Positions 1-12,816 of a DNA stretch of 64,000 bases are shown here, in pieces. The DNA comes from Coniella vitis (Eukaryota; Ascomycota; Sordariomycetes; Diaporthales; Schizoparmaceae). The stretch lies in the NCBI GenBank assembly GCA_011317545.1, contig WUJK01000007.1, positions 620,001 through 684,000 of the forward strand. The letters run 5' to 3'. Position 1 is the stretch's first letter, and every line of letters begins with the position of its first letter. A program made the position numbers and the translations under genes. Under the pieces are notes generated by a model. That model saw nothing but the letters and a program-made list of their open reading frames with translations, was not told where the DNA came from and made no database searches.

Positions 1-89
1 TTCACCAGCACACTGGCGTTTGGACCGGCATTCTGAACGATCTGGATATCCTCGATACCGTTCAGTCCTTTTGAAACTCATTAAGAACC

Positions 90-2428
90 ATGCGGCGACT
101 TGCACGGGAGTTGTTTCACAGGAATGAGAAGGCGGAACATCATCACCGCCATCCGAAGCACCACAGCCCTGACCAAGAGCAGGAGTACAAGCAGCACCAC
201 CATGGATCAGCAAGACCACGTAGGTCGCCCCCTTCGTCTTTCACTTCGGCTCTCACCCTCATTTACCTTGATTGGTCACTGTACATGGCTCAGCGTCGAA
301 TGGCTGATCAGTTGACGCTCTTACTGAGTTACAGCTCGAATGGTTTTTGCACACTACATGGTGAGTTTTCTTTTTCCGAGTTACTTCGATTTACAGCTTT
401 ATCTACCTGTTCTCCCCTCGTGTAAAGGAAGATAGACAGATCCTGACTCCTTATCCTAATCCTCTCACCTTCACGAACCAATTGACTGTTTTTTTTTTTT
501 CTTTCTTCAAAACCCATAAAATGTTTCCACTATCACATTATTCACCTGTTGCTCCGAGGAAACAAAAAAACACAGGTTGGACTCACGTGCGACCAAACGC
601 TCCAAGATTGGACCCACGACATCCGCGCGGCGCAAGCAGCCTGCATCGATGGCTTTGCGCTGAACATCGGCCCGCGTGATCCATACACGCTCACGCAGCT
701 GCGATTGGCTTTTGAAGCGGCAGAGGGGTTTCACCGAGAGAGTCGGCGGGGTGGTGATGTTGATGTTGGTGAGGAGGAGCGTTGTGAGGAATTATGGCAA
801 CGGCAACAACCCTCTCCCTTTGTGCTCTTCTTGTCGTTTGACATGGCTGCGGGTGAATGGAGCGTGGAGCAAGTTGTTGAGCTGTTGAAGGAGCTGACGC
901 GGTCACCTGTGTATTATCATCGCGTGGAAGCAAAAGAAGACGGCGGGCGTGGTCGAGGGAGGGCAATGGTGTCGACGTTTGAAGGGCCTGGGTGGGCTGA
1001 GAATTGGGAGATTGTACGAAGAGAAATGGGAGATCGTGGTGATGGAGATGGCAGTGGTGATGGTGATGGTGATGGTGGGATCCTTCTGGTCCCAGACTGG
1101 AGCTCGCTGGGGCCACACGGTGTAGCTGGGAAGTTGGGTCTGATTGACGGGGCATTCTCGTGGGCTGCGTGGCCGCGGGCGGGGGAGGAGAGGATGAGCT
1201 GTGGTGAGGATAGAGAGTATTTGAGGGTGTTGAAGGGGAAAGAGAAGGTGTATATGGCGGGTGTGAGCCCTTGGTTCTATACGAGTGAGTTGTTCTGTTC
1301 TTCCTCCCCAGCTTCTGTTACCCTTGCAAGCAGGCGTGGGTGTGGTTACGATGGCGATGCTGGCTTTGCTAAGCTCTGCGAGTGGTGTTAGGACTACCGC
1401 AATGGAACAAGAACTGGTACTCGTCCAGCGAGAGGCTATGGTATGATCGCTGGATGCAGATCTTGGAGCTTCGACCGGATTACGTCCAAATCATCACATG
1501 TAAGCCACTGGTGTTTTTTACCAACCAACAACCCCCTTTTCCATCCAAACAGGATATCTATCTCAAGCCATGAGACACAGAAACCGGACTGTCTCATACC
1601 AGGGAGACTCTTGACTGATACTGACTACTTGTCTTTTCTTTTTTCCCCTCTTTTGAACATGTTTAGGGAACGACTTTGGCGAATCAAGTTACATCTGCGA
1701 CGGCCCTCACCGTCCATCGCAGATTGTGCCCGGCGCAGGGACGTATGTTCCCAATCACTCGCATGCTGCATTTCGCGCTACCTTGCCGTACTTGATCCAG
1801 GCGTACAAGGCTGGTGGATCCAACGCCGGTCCTTCTCCTGCACCTGCGCAAGACTGTGCCATTGCATGGTATCGGACAACACTGGCGCGATGTGGCCCAG
1901 ATGGAGGTACAGTACAGTCCGGAGCGTTTCTTGCTTTCTCCCCCCCTCCCCCAAGCTATAACCCAACGACGCCCCCTTGTTGTTGCTGGAAAGTATACCA
2001 CAGTGAGCTAGCTGACTGGGATTTCCTCGGGTGAATTTAAACACCAAACAGGCACAGTTTGGGGCCAAGCAGGTACGCAGTCCGCCGCGCTCGGTGCACG
2101 AGATGTCATTTCCGTGCTGGCTGTAACCAAGGCCCCGACGACGGTCTCGATCCACGTCGCCGCCGGTGATCAGGATGATGCCAACCCCTCCTCCCCTTCC
2201 AGACCCACGCACCACCACCACCACCACTTCTGGCGAGAAATCAAAACGCACACCAGAGACGGAGAGCATGCAGACAAGTACATGTCCTTCCATGAGGTGG
2301 CCCTAGATGGCAAAACGGGTGCCGTGACGATTAGTATGCACGGCAAGTCTGCAACGGGTCCGGCGGTCAGGGGAGAGTGCCATGAGGAGGGATTCGTGGA
2401 GTTCAATTGTGTTGCGATTGGGGTGTGA
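90..2428 (+). CDS. GH71 alpha-1,3-glucanase (mutanase), six exons
   Basis: Predicted glycoside hydrolase family 71 enzyme, which cleaves alpha-1,3-glucan of fungal walls. Proposed exons are 90-219, 335-360, 576-1284, 1392-1499, 1667-1906 and 2052-2428, giving about 529 aa. Family landmarks seen are VFAHYM-VG at the second junction, DGFALNIGPRDPY, ILLVPDW, SPWFYTRLPQWNKNW, and the WNDFGESSYI block formed across the fourth intron. The last five exons join in frame with strong donors and acceptors. The first exon is the least certain: it encodes a basic, His-rich start (HHHRHPKHH) and no signal peptide, so the protein may be intracellular, or a different upstream exon may exist. A Gly/Asp simple repeat (about 1041-1078) interrupts the catalytic domain. 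The gene is convergent with the next gene. Confidence 0.85.
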
Positions 2429-2761
2429 GTGGACTGGGCTCCGTAAGGGGGCCGAGGTTGGGGGATGGGAAGGAAAAGAACCCAAAGGCAAGAAGAGGAG
2501 AAGGAATGTGAGAGAAGAGAAGAGGAGAAGGAGGTGGTGGTGGGCTTGTGCCACTGATAATATCAATGGTTCTGTATTGCTTTTTTTTCTTTTTGTTTTC
2601 TTTGGATTCATTTTCCGCCTCCTTAAACATGGGACTGAATTATATACCATCATGGCCTTCTTTAAACCCACTATATACGCACCCAAATGCCCACACAACC
2701 CATATCACAGCACCGGTCAGCTCTCAAGAAGCCACCAGCCAATCCCATATCAAACCCTCCT

Positions 2762-4060
2762 TTAATCATACCAAATAGCATTCATACCAAAGCCAGGCTC
2801 CTGCACACGACATCTCGCAACCCTCGCCAAAAACTCATCCTTCCACCGGTAAATCTCGAGCCAGCCTTGCTCATCATCCGTAATGGCAATCCACTCGTCG
2901 CTCCAGTCACACGGCGACACGGCATTCGAGTGCCCGCCACTCGTCGGCGTGGGGTTCAAGCAAATCTGGCGCTCGATGCTTCCGCACGCGCGCAGCTTGA
3001 ACGCCGCAATGTAGCCCGTCAGATCAAAGCTGTTGGACCGCGCCGTGGCAAACAGGTAGTTGCCCGAAAAGGTCACGGTGCAGACGTCGGAGCGGTACAG
3101 GCCTTTGCCTGTGGCGGGGTCGTGCGTGGGGATGCCGGGCGGGATGAGGGGATAGCTGTGGTGCGTGTACACGGGCAGGTGCGTGGCCGGGTCGATGACG
3201 TACTCGCACAAGCGGTTGCCGGCTTCCATGAGGGCGTAGAGGTAGTTGCCCGACGGGTGCATGGCGACCCAGCGGGGGTGGTCGCCGGGGTCGGGGGCCT
3301 CGAGGGAGCCGATGAGCTCGACGGAGCCGTCGTCGGGGTTCTTGCGGTGCGTCCAGAGCTTGTTGGCTGTCAGGTCGGCCGAGTAGAGGTACGTCTCGGT
3401 CGGGTCAAAGACCATGCCGTGGATGCCCGTGTTGGGCTGGTAGGGGTAGTTTTGGGTGTTTTGCGCGAGGGCGCCCGTCTCGTTGACGGCGAAGACGTTG
3501 CCGTAGCCAGCGTGCTTGTAAAAGGGGTTGGCGTAGACGGCGTAGGGGGGCTGGCGCGCGGCGAGGAGGAAGATGGCGCGCGTGTTGGTGGAGGCTTCTT
3601 GGGCTTTGGGATCGCCGCCAATGGGGTGCGAGGCCTCGTGGACAATCTCAGTGGGAGACTTGACGGCGAAGCTGGACCATTTCTTCATGGCAGCGCCGTA
3701 GATGTTCTTTTTGGAGTGCTAGATCGGATGGGTGGAGTGTGAGCTGTCAGTCAGTTGGGATCCAGGGCCCGGGTAGCCACGCACGTCAAAGGTCATCCAT
3801 GATATGGGCTCGTCCTGTGGTATTTCGGTGCGCTTGACCATCCTGAGCTCGAGCTTCTCGTCGTCGAACTCAAAGGTGAAGATGGCGCCTGGAGGGGTCC
3901 AGGTGCCAACCATGAGGTGGTGAAGAGGCATCTTGGGCCTTTCCGCAGCGACTGCGGTGCTTGAGAAGGGGCGACAGCGTTGAGTGGGAAGAAGAGGATG
4001 GCGACGAGATGGGTTTCCCCTGCGGACAGAGCCGGAGAGCAAGCGCGTGAAGTGCTTCAC
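2762..4060 (-). CDS. Carboxy-cis,cis-muconate cyclase-like lactonase, two exons
   Basis: Seven-bladed beta-propeller lactonase-family protein resembling fungal 3-carboxy-cis,cis-muconate lactonizing enzyme, which acts in the protocatechuate branch of the beta-ketoadipate pathway. Exons are 4060-3785 and 3718-2762, split by a 66-nt intron (GTGCGT...CTAG), for 410 aa. Recognisable blocks are MVGTWTPPGAIFTFEFDD at the first blade, GIHGMVFDPTETYLYSADL, HPRWVAMHPSGNYLYALME and SNAVSPCDWSDEW. The first 43 residues precede the usual start of the family (MPLHHLMVGTW). They are Arg/Ser-rich with almost no acidic residues, like a mitochondrial presequence. Substrate assignment within the lactonase superfamily is inferred, since related proteins can have other substrates. 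Confidence 0.82.
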
Positions 4061-5606
4061 TTTGACGGTTGACAGACAGGACGACAGATGGATTGGGTAT
4101 CTCTCAACAGGGAATTGAGGCAGCGAGATGTACGTCTGCAGTCAAGAAAAGCAGCGAAACCGGAAAGAGAAGAGCAAAGAGAAAGAGGACGAGCAAGAAT
4201 ATGCAGGCGAGGGCATCGCGATTGTACTATGTAGTGGCATCGGGCCTTGATCGGCAAGGACCGCGGCACTCACTTATAAGCTACCCCTGCCCCGCCAATG
4301 GCCCATAGTACTTATTAAAGCACTGTACTCGATCGTGGGGGAAAACTGCGGGATGAATATTCAAACGAACGCACCGGGCTGGTTGTCTTTTCCACGTCTT
4401 TTGTATTTTGAAAGAGGCATTGATGCAAAGAAGCATTATGTTACGGAGTTGAGGAGGATTCAAGAGTATCTCTACGTATATCGTCACGATACTTCCATAT
4501 ATACAAGCTCAATTCCGCCCACGATCTTGAAATGCAAATGTTCCATCGAAGCCTTCTTCGTTCAGTTTGAATTCGCAAAGACAACACCCAGCCCGGAACA
4601 TTGACGCGGTACTTCTCGGCTAAACCCTTATCCGCCAATTCTCCCAACCTCAACCCAGCCTGCACTAACAATCACGCACTGCAAGCCGCTCCGAACCATG
4701 TTATTATTACCCCACGTTTCTCTTTGGGGCCGCGAATTACCCCCGGATGTACATAAGTACTTGGCGCTAGACAGCTACGTACCAATGTATTTGAGTACCG
4801 CCTTTCGCTCCTTACTTATACCAAACAATAACTTGAGCACGACGGGATAGACGACCATATACAGGACGAATCCAATCACGGGATAGATTTTCTGTGGACA
4901 AAGTATACTTGGTTCAACATATCTTTCAGGACGAGGACATGGATTATTCAAAAGGTGGTGTATAGAACGTTGCGTGTCTCTCCTCGCTCTTCATCCTTTT
5001 CGACACAGCGCATCATATCAAAGCTAATGCTCACGACACGAGGACACAAAAAGCCAAAAACAGGAACCAAAACCTACGCCAGAAACAAAACAGTCACTGA
5101 CAGCATGAACGCCGCAACATCCACGACTCTCGGTAGTAGAGAATCAAAAGCACAACACACCAACCAGACCAACCAAATAGACGGACAAGTCGTATACAAA
5201 TAACCAGAATCCCCATCAAACAAATTGCATATTGAGACATTGCGGAAAAAAGACCAAAGCAGGACTCCCTAACCCGTGCGTATATGCTAGCGATACAATA
5301 ACATCACCCTACACTCGTGCTTGAATCTTATGCAGAAACATCTTGTTCTCCTCTCATATTTTTCCCCTTTTGCCTTGTCCCATCCGCCCCTATCACTTGC
5401 TATACCTCGCCTCTTCCAAAAGTCCAAACCAACACGAACCACCAAGATTTGGCCAAGTCCCGACTTCTACACCTGACCAGCTGCCCTGGCCAACTTCCAA
5501 CACAGTCTGCTAGTAATCAGATCGACCAATTAGCCCAGCAGAGCAGCACCCCCAGCTACGCCAGAGCTCCTAGGCCCCGAATCACCGTTTCCGCAAACAA
5601 GCCACT
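4061..5606. other. Intergenic, no gene seen
   Basis: About 1.5 kb between the start of the muconate-cyclase-like gene and the 3' end of the Mam3-like gene. Only short open frames with no family resemblance. It holds the promoter and 5' UTR of the former and the 3' UTR of the latter. Confidence 0.5.
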
Positions 5607-8162
5607 CTAAGACTTGCCCTTTCTCTTCTTTCTGCGTGTCTTCTTCTTGCTCGCCGACCCGCTGCCGCCACCATTGCCACCGTGTCCTGTTCCCGATCCG
5701 TTCTGTGTGCCTGCATCCGTAGACGAGTGGCCCTTGCTGTCATCTTCCTCTCCCCTCCCGTTTGTCTGTTGGCTCGTCGCGGAAGCAGGCTCCTCGTCCT
5801 CATCTCCAACCACGGGCGACAAAGCCGCACCAGACGACAAACTCATGGTGGACCGGTTCGTCAGTTTGCGCTGTCGGTGTTCGTCGTCCTCGTCATTGGA
5901 GCTCGTCGTCTCGAGGACAGTCTTTTGTATACCCCGCGTCTCGACAACCTGCTCTGTAATACTTCCACTCCGCGCGAAAAGCCCAGCCCTGTGACCATAT
6001 GGGCTCGTCGTGTCAATTCGTTCTGTATCGCTGCCTGAGCTAGACCGTGGCTTCTGTGCCTCCTGCGGAGGTGACGATGCGGATGCCTTGCCGTCGCCAC
6101 TGCTCGAAGGTCTTGATGTTTGGGTAGCCTCATCCTCAACCTTGGTGTCCGACTCGCTGGCCTTGGGGGGTGTAAGTGGCCTCGCGGGTGCGCCAGTGCC
6201 GAGTGCGCCATAACTCTGGGCCAGAGCGTACGCGCCATCCTTGGCACCCTTGAGCAGAGATGTCGTCTCGTCACCTTCCTCGTCGTTGGGGACTTCGCGG
6301 ATTGCTTCCTCGGCCACAGAATGCGATCGGGGTTGGTCGTGCACGAAGATACCAGGCTTGATCTTGACGGTCGTTGAACGAGTGAGCTTGGGGTTGGAGG
6401 CCCTGTTTGACGGGCCAAGATGCTTCAGGTGCTGCTTGATGTCATCAAAGTTTGCGCGAACGGGAACATTCTCCATTCTGCCGTCAATTCCAGCTGAACT
6501 GCGGCGGAGCAACAGAGTGCTAGTCATGGGGCTTCCGGAGCGTTCACGCATTTGTCCATTTTCAGCCACAGAGGTCACATGTGCTTTTGGATCGGCTTCA
6601 TTGTCGCCAGGGCCTTCGTCTCCAACCTTGGTATCTTCGCTCGACTTTCCATCAGCTACCTCAACCACAACCTGACCGCTAGCAGAGGCCCGGCGCTGGT
6701 ATCGAGCCTTGGGGGCGGGAGCCATCCGGCGAATAGCCTTGTGCACATCAATGTAAACGTCCGATTCGTCAATGATTTCCCTGTGCTCATGTGTTAGTCA
6801 CCTTAACGCGCATCGTCCCTCATTCAAAAAGAGGAGAGTTTCATTGGAGAAATTTAAGTGTCACTTACTCTCCAATCAGTTCCTCAATCACATCTTCCAG
6901 TGTAACAACGCCAAGAGCGCCGTGATCGTCGCCAGGCGATTCGGACACGAGAACCATGTGCGACTTGCCCTCTTGGAAGAAGTTGATGATGTCCAAACAG
7001 CTCGTCTCGGGGCGCGTCTCGGGCAGAGTAGCCAGTGCAAAGTCTCTGACCTTCTTGCAATCCTCGGGATCGTACGTAATGAGAATCTTGACCAACAGCA
7101 TTCCTATGAAGTTGGTCGGGTTATTGTGTTCGTGAATGGGGATGCGTGAGTAGCCGGCAGACAGCATCATGTCGATTGTTTCCTGGTCGAGCACCGTTTC
7201 CTCGGACATGACAAAGACGTCGTCCATGGGCGTCATGACGGCATGGACGGGCTTCTCCTTGAGATCAAGGACTGCAGCAATGATTGTGACTTCGTCCTGG
7301 TTCAGTCGCTCCGAAACGTCGCCCAGCGTGCGGTGCAAAGTGACGAGCGTCTTGAGGCCACTCTTTTTATACACGGTGCCGTGGTCCTCTCCCAGCGCCC
7401 AATCAAGGAGCTTGGCAGTCGGCCACGCGACAGGTGCCATCAAGTACATCAAGATCAGGACGGGAGTTGACATGAAGCCACCGATGGCTAGGCCGTATCG
7501 AACGCAGACGGATTGGGGAACGACTTCACCGAAAATGACTGCAAGACGGAGTAGTAGTTAGCATGACGAGGAGTTCTGTAAGCGAACAAACAAAAGTCAC
7601 GTCCACGTTCCTGTCAAGCAGACAATCACCTACCAATCAAGACGGTGGACCCGATAACGGCAGCAACACCACCGCCCAAACAGCGGTCGAGAACGACGGG
7701 TAGTGTCTCGTTCACAATGACATTACTAAGGAGCAGTGTGACAAGAACCCAGTGCTTTCCCCTTTGCAGTAGCTGAAAGACCCTCTTGGCGTTCTTTTGC
7801 TGCGGCTCGGTTGGGTCTTTGGCAATGACCTGGAGGTAGATGCCGTCTTGGCCCATGAGAGCGATCGTCAAGCCGGCAAAAGCGCCTCCGAGGAGGACCA
7901 GGAAGATGGAAGCAACGTACAGCACCCACAACTCGGTGCCCTCCTCCTCCTCGTTCCCATCGTGCAGCTTATCCATGATGTGGACGGGGGCGGCCGAGGC
8001 GCCGAGTGTGAAGAGGGCCTTGGCTAGAGCGAGGATGGCAGGCCGGAAGGCCAGCAGGCCAGGACGGCCGTGCGAGTGATGGGAACTCATGACGGCCGCA
8101 GATGTTGCTTTAAACGTTAGAGGCAGCGACGACGAAGCACTTGTCGACAAGGCAAAGGCCAA
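5607..8162 (-). CDS. MAM3: Mam3/CNNM-type DUF21-CBS membrane protein, three exons
   Basis: Predicted vacuolar or plasma-membrane divalent-metal (Mg/Mn) homeostasis protein of the CNNM/CorC/Mam3 family. Exons are 8162-7634, 7538-6869 and 6780-5607, 790 aa. The N-terminal half has the DUF21 transmembrane region: a hydrophobic segment near residues 80-105, a second near 140-165, the VIFGEVVPQS motif formed exactly across intron 1, and a fourth after it. A CBS pair follows, with AVMTPMDDVFVM, AGYSRIPIHEHNNP and GVVTLEDVIEELIGEEIIDE, the last spanning intron 2. The C-terminal 380 residues are Ser/Thr/acidic, low complexity, and end in a Lys/Arg cluster (KKKTRRKKRKGK). The tail length matches fungal Mam3 proteins better than animal CNNMs, which carry a cNMP-binding-like domain there. 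It is followed on the same strand by its own terminator region with no operon logic. Confidence 0.9.
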
Positions 8163-10023
8163 GATGGGTGCGCAATGGTTGTCTCGAAAAGGTCCTCCTG
8201 CACAGCAAATCCACGCGACGTCAGCTCAATTTCTCCGCCCGCATGTACATAGGGGACTTGTTGTCCCCGCTGGAATGTGACGTATTGAGGTTGTCACGGT
8301 CAATATGCGGATAAAGGATCAACAGCTTGATAACTCACCCCAACGTCCGCCGCAAGCACTGGGCAGAGGATGTAGGACCAGAACAAGCCGGGTCAGAGGT
8401 AGGTCGGCGGAGGAAGCCAAAGAGGAGGGACCAAAAGGGCGGATGGGAGAAAACACTCAAAAATATCGCGAGTAACGGCAACTTACGACCAGGGTGTGTA
8501 TGGCTGTGCAACCAGCCAGTCAGTCCAGTGGGCGCGCTGCTCATCCGATTTTGGCTGTACTACGTACTATGTAGGCGGTAGCTCCCACCAAAACCCACTG
8601 TAAGCCGCAGTGTGTTCAGCGTTGTGCATGGGATGCCGAGTTGCCAGCAGTGATAAGGACCCTTGTCGTGCTGGGTACCCCGGTCTGCAGCAGTTTGTTA
8701 GCGCTGCAGCCCGCCAGCGCGAGCGTTATCCGCGGCAAAGGTCACCCTGCTGTGACTTTCTCGTGCCATGATCAGTGGGTCGACGCCCCAAAATAGCGGG
8801 TACGGTGGAGATGGCACTGCTGGCCCAAAAAAAAGCTATGACGCCAACATGATACTTCGCACCATTTTGTGGGCGCTCAGGCGCTGTGACTGGCTTTTCT
8901 AGCGCACTTCTCTCTCTCTCTCTCTCTCTCTCTGTCGAAGAGCCCTGGCGCCTGAGCGATATTCATCAGCCTGGTCAGCCACGGAAGCAATGGACGGCAC
9001 TCAAGATACATAGTATTACTAGTTGTACTTTCATCTTGCAAAGCCATCTTCGATTTCGAACTTGGTTACGCAAGAGGGAACAAGTCAACATCGTATGTGC
9101 CCGAAAGATGTGGCTTACTTGTTCCCGACTTTGGTGTCGTCGCACAACATCAAGCTCATCTCGCTGCGCTCCACCGTAGATGCAACCTGCAGATGCGTGC
9201 AGATGCAGAGGGCCATGTTTGCCTAGCACAAAAAAGGGCTTGTACGCTCTGTATATCGTTCTGGTTCTGATTGGAATGATTAAACATACTATGATAGCAT
9301 AGAAGTTGTACTGACCGAGGTTCTGTGCTGCCAACCAACGACACAAAAAAAAAAAAAAAGAGGGATCCTTCTATACTATGAGCGGCACGAACTCTTCTGA
9401 CTCGGATGGACAGTATAGATTGACCTTTCATCTCTTCAAGACTACCCTGTCACCGCCTCAACGGCGGATACATACATAGTAGTATGATCGAGTGGCTTGA
9501 CACTAGATAATCTCTCAATATCAAACACATGCGATTTGCCAACCAATCAACCTATAAAACGACCCCTCTAATTAACTTCTGGCCCATCCACAATGGTTTC
9601 GCCTCCCTTGTCCTGAAGACTCCTCAATATGTGCTCTATAGATAGATACCTTAGTAAAGTATACTACGTAGTAGCAGACTGATTATATAGCAGCAGCGTC
9701 GGCAAATGGCGGCTTCAACCATATCACCCGAGTGCAGATATTTCGAAGTTTCAAAAGATCTTTTAAAATCGCGAGTGTTGACGCTTTTACTCCTTGAACT
9801 TGACAGAAAAAGGGAAAAAGGAACAAGGCCACAGGTGTCTGTCTGGTCAGTGTTAATATACATATAAACCAAAGGAGAAGCGCGGAAATGTATAGCACAA
9901 ATCATCTCACGCAATGAGTAGAGTTGGGAACGCTCGACAAGTGCTGCAGAGTTTCACGCGCCTCCTACGTATTTCGTGGATTCCACCCATTATATCTTGG
10001 CTCAACTACTTTCTTCGATATTG
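8163..10023. other. Intergenic with simple repeats, no gene seen
   Basis: Promoter side of the Mam3-like gene and 3' side of the phosphoglycerate dehydrogenase gene. It contains a (TC)n run at about 8908-8933, a poly-A of 15 at 9345-9359, and two copies of the 9-mer TACTATGTA/TACATAGTA (8565-8573 and 9473-9481). No protein-like open frame was recognised. Confidence 0.5.
8908..8933. repeat. (TC)n microsatellite
   Basis: About 13 tandem CT/TC units, in non-coding DNA between two genes. Confidence 0.95.
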
Positions 10024-11978
10024 TCACAGCTTCACCAAGTTGACATCCAGAATACCCTCAGACCGTCTCAGTGCCTCGACAACCTCGCCAGTCACCGCGC
10101 CATCCACTCCAAGTATCATCAGAGCCTCATTCTCTCCCTTCTTGCTCGCCCTTTCACTTCCACCGGTGCCAATCTGTGGATTGGGATTACATCTCTTATC
10201 ATGCCCAACTCCTCCTGCCCCGGGACGATCCAGGCTCGCAACCTGCATAAAAGAGATATTCACCCCATGGCTTCCAAGCACAATCCCTACATTGCCAATC
10301 TTGCCTGGCTCATCGTAGTTGTGTAGCAGCACCATCATCCCCTCGGGCACAAAGTTCGCCCGGAACCGGCCCAGTTTGCTGATATAAAACGACTGCCCGC
10401 TCACGTAGCCCTCAATCACCTTTTCCGTCTGCTTCTCGGCTCCTCCTGCGACATCGTACGACCGCAGCGTGACCAAGCTTGCGTACCCAGCACTCTCCGC
10501 CGCTCCCTCTTCCCTCGCATGCGTCTCGTTGATCGCAATTCCCTTCTCCTTGGCAATCAGCTGCGCATTCACAATATTCACATCCCTCCCCGCACTGTCA
10601 CTAATACTGCTCGTGAGGCCCTTGATCAACGCCGCCAGCAGCGGCCGCGTGTTCGACACACTCGCCAACTCCCCATGATACACAAGCTCAAACTTGCTCC
10701 CGCCAATCATGCCCCCCTTTGCACCGACAAAGTGCTGCGTGTACAGGTCGCCCATGCGCTCGACGAGCCGCACAAACGGTTGTAGCTTGCGGTACTCTTC
10801 GGGCAAGATGAGCGGTGCGTTGACGGCTGCTGTGGGCAGGCCGCCGCGAAGGATCTCGATGACCTGGTTGCAGACGTCGAGCGAGACATTCTCTTGGGCT
10901 TCGACGGTAGAGGCGCCGAGATGAGGTGTGGACTGGAAGCCACACAGAAGACAAAAACGGTCAGACGAAAGCGTTCTCGCTCACAATAGTAGAGAAATTT
11001 GGCGCTGTCTTCTCCTGCACCCCGTCTGAAAAGAGAAGATGAGAAGAAAAAAGAAGGAAACAAGATAGAACGTACCACAACTTTCGGATGCCCTGCCAGC
11101 CTCGCCGCACTCGTCCCAGCCTCGGGTGGCTCACTTGTAAACACATCGATCCCGGCGCCGGCAATCCAACCTTCATCCAGCGCCTTGACCAGCGCCTCCT
11201 CGTTGTATACGCCGCCCCTTGCAACATTCAAAACCCTCGCCGTCCTCTTCATCATCCTGAGCTCCTTTTCTCCCAACAGGTTCAACGTACTCGCCAGCAA
11301 GGGCGTATGAATCGTCAAAAAGTCCACCACAGGCAACAAATCCTGCAACGTCCCGCCCTCCACCATCCTCACCCCATTCGCCCGCGCAACCTCGGCGCTC
11401 ATGTACGGATCGACAGCAGCAACCTTCATGCCCAGTCCGATCGCCATCCTGGCCACCTTCATCCCGACTTTGCCCAGTCCAATCAGCCCCAGTGTCTTGG
11501 CACCCACTTCCACACCGACCAGCTTCCCCCTGTCCCATCGCCCGCCCTTGACGCCCGCATCCGCTCTACCTACATTCCTCGCCGTCGCCAGCAACAGCGC
11601 AATCGTATGCTCCGCCGCCGCCGCAATGTTCCCCTGCGGGGAATTCACAACGATAATTCCATACGACGTGGCGGCGTGGATGTCGATGTTGTCCACGCCC
11701 ACGCCGGCGCGGGCCACAACGCGGAGGCTACGCGCTGCGGCGAGGACCTCGGCGGTGACTTTGGTCTCGGAGCGGACGATGAGGGCGTGGTAGGAGGGGA
11801 TGATGGAGAGCAGGTCGGATGGGGTGGTGGTGCCAGGTGGGCGCACATCGACAGTGAAGCCTGCGTCAGTGAGCAGGGCGAGGCCATCTGGGGAGAGTTT
11901 TTCGGGAACCAGGATGCGAGGAGGGGTTTCGTCGATTTGGGAAGCGGAGGATGAGTCTGTCAGGGCGGTTGGGGCCAT
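10024..11978 (-). CDS. D-3-phosphoglycerate dehydrogenase, two exons
   Basis: Catalyses NAD-dependent oxidation of 3-phosphoglycerate, the first step of phosphorylated serine biosynthesis, in the cytosol. Exons are 11978-11076 and 10932-10024, 603 aa. The intron (GTACGT...CCAG) sits so that KVV joins STPHLGAST. Seen in order: substrate-domain start ILVPEKLSPDGLALL, VGVDNID, the Rossmann motif GLIGLGKVGMKVA, NVARGGVYNEEAL with the substrate-binding Arg, the catalytic Glu in SEPPEAG and catalytic His in PHLGAST, then a long intervening ASB domain and a C-terminal ACT domain (MMVLLHNYDEPGKIGNVG, NISFMQV). The length and two regulatory domains match the long bacterial/mycobacterial SerA type rather than yeast Ser3/Ser33. 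The ACT domain carries an insertion of about 25 residues after NISFMQVASLDRPG. Confidence 0.93.
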
Positions 11979-12816
11979 GGTGGTGGTGATCGTTGGTGTC
12001 TCTCAAATACACTTTGCTACCACTTGTACTTATGTATTGTGCTGTGCGGAACCAATCTGGTTCCAGGAAAGAAGCCGTTCGAGTTGAGCTGTGTCGAGTG
12101 AAAGCTGTCCTATGTAGCGGCAGTCGACTACTTGAACAAGAAAACAAAGAACCAAAGAACCCAGCCAGCAGGGCAGTCACAGGACATGCTGATCCTTTTG
12201 AACACAATTCGCTTTGCCTCCCTTCACCACAGCAAGCTATCGAGCAATAAGCAACAACGTCCTGCATGAGAGCCATTTGGTGAAGCGTAGAACGAATATT
12301 GCCAGCCTATGAGAGAGGGGCAGATGCAAGCCTCTTCCCTCACGCAGGTTGCCGCCATGCCACAGCCGCGAACAACCAGATTCGCCGAGTTTCCCGCCTT
12401 TACGGCCCTTGCTTCCCCAGCTTTTCTGTCTTGTAGTTGGTACTTGTTGCCCCGTGGGGTAGTGGGAATAGGCGGGGAACTAAATCCATGTCAGGTCAGC
12501 CCAGCTTGGGGAACCTGGCCGCCGGTCTTTGTGTAGATAACCGTCTAGTACGGCCGCGATTTCGGAGTGACTTTTTGTAGAGTTGCAGTGTATTGCCAAG
12601 TTTGATGAGGTTCGGCTCAGCAGGGCAAGCGTGATCCATAAACGCCGTGGACAATCCAATTTCTGTGCATCACGCCGATCTGCAGGAAAGCACGACTTAA
12701 TTGTTTGTGCTTTACAACGATTGGCGATATTATATGTCACACGATCATGCATGTACAACAGCTCGTGTACCACTGTGCCGCTCTTGCGAGAGCTACTCTC
12801 CTAAATTGTTGCTGTT
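11979..12816. other. Intergenic, no gene seen
   Basis: Upstream region of phosphoglycerate dehydrogenase and 3' flank of glyoxalase I. Only short unconvincing open frames. Confidence 0.5.

Noticed and set aside
2687..3742. A 351-codon open frame on the plus strand
   Set aside because: Antisense mirror of the muconate-cyclase-like exon, with Arg/Val/Gly bias and no motif.
11088..11954. A 288-codon open frame on the plus strand
   Set aside because: Antisense shadow of phosphoglycerate dehydrogenase; Arg/His-rich composition without motif.
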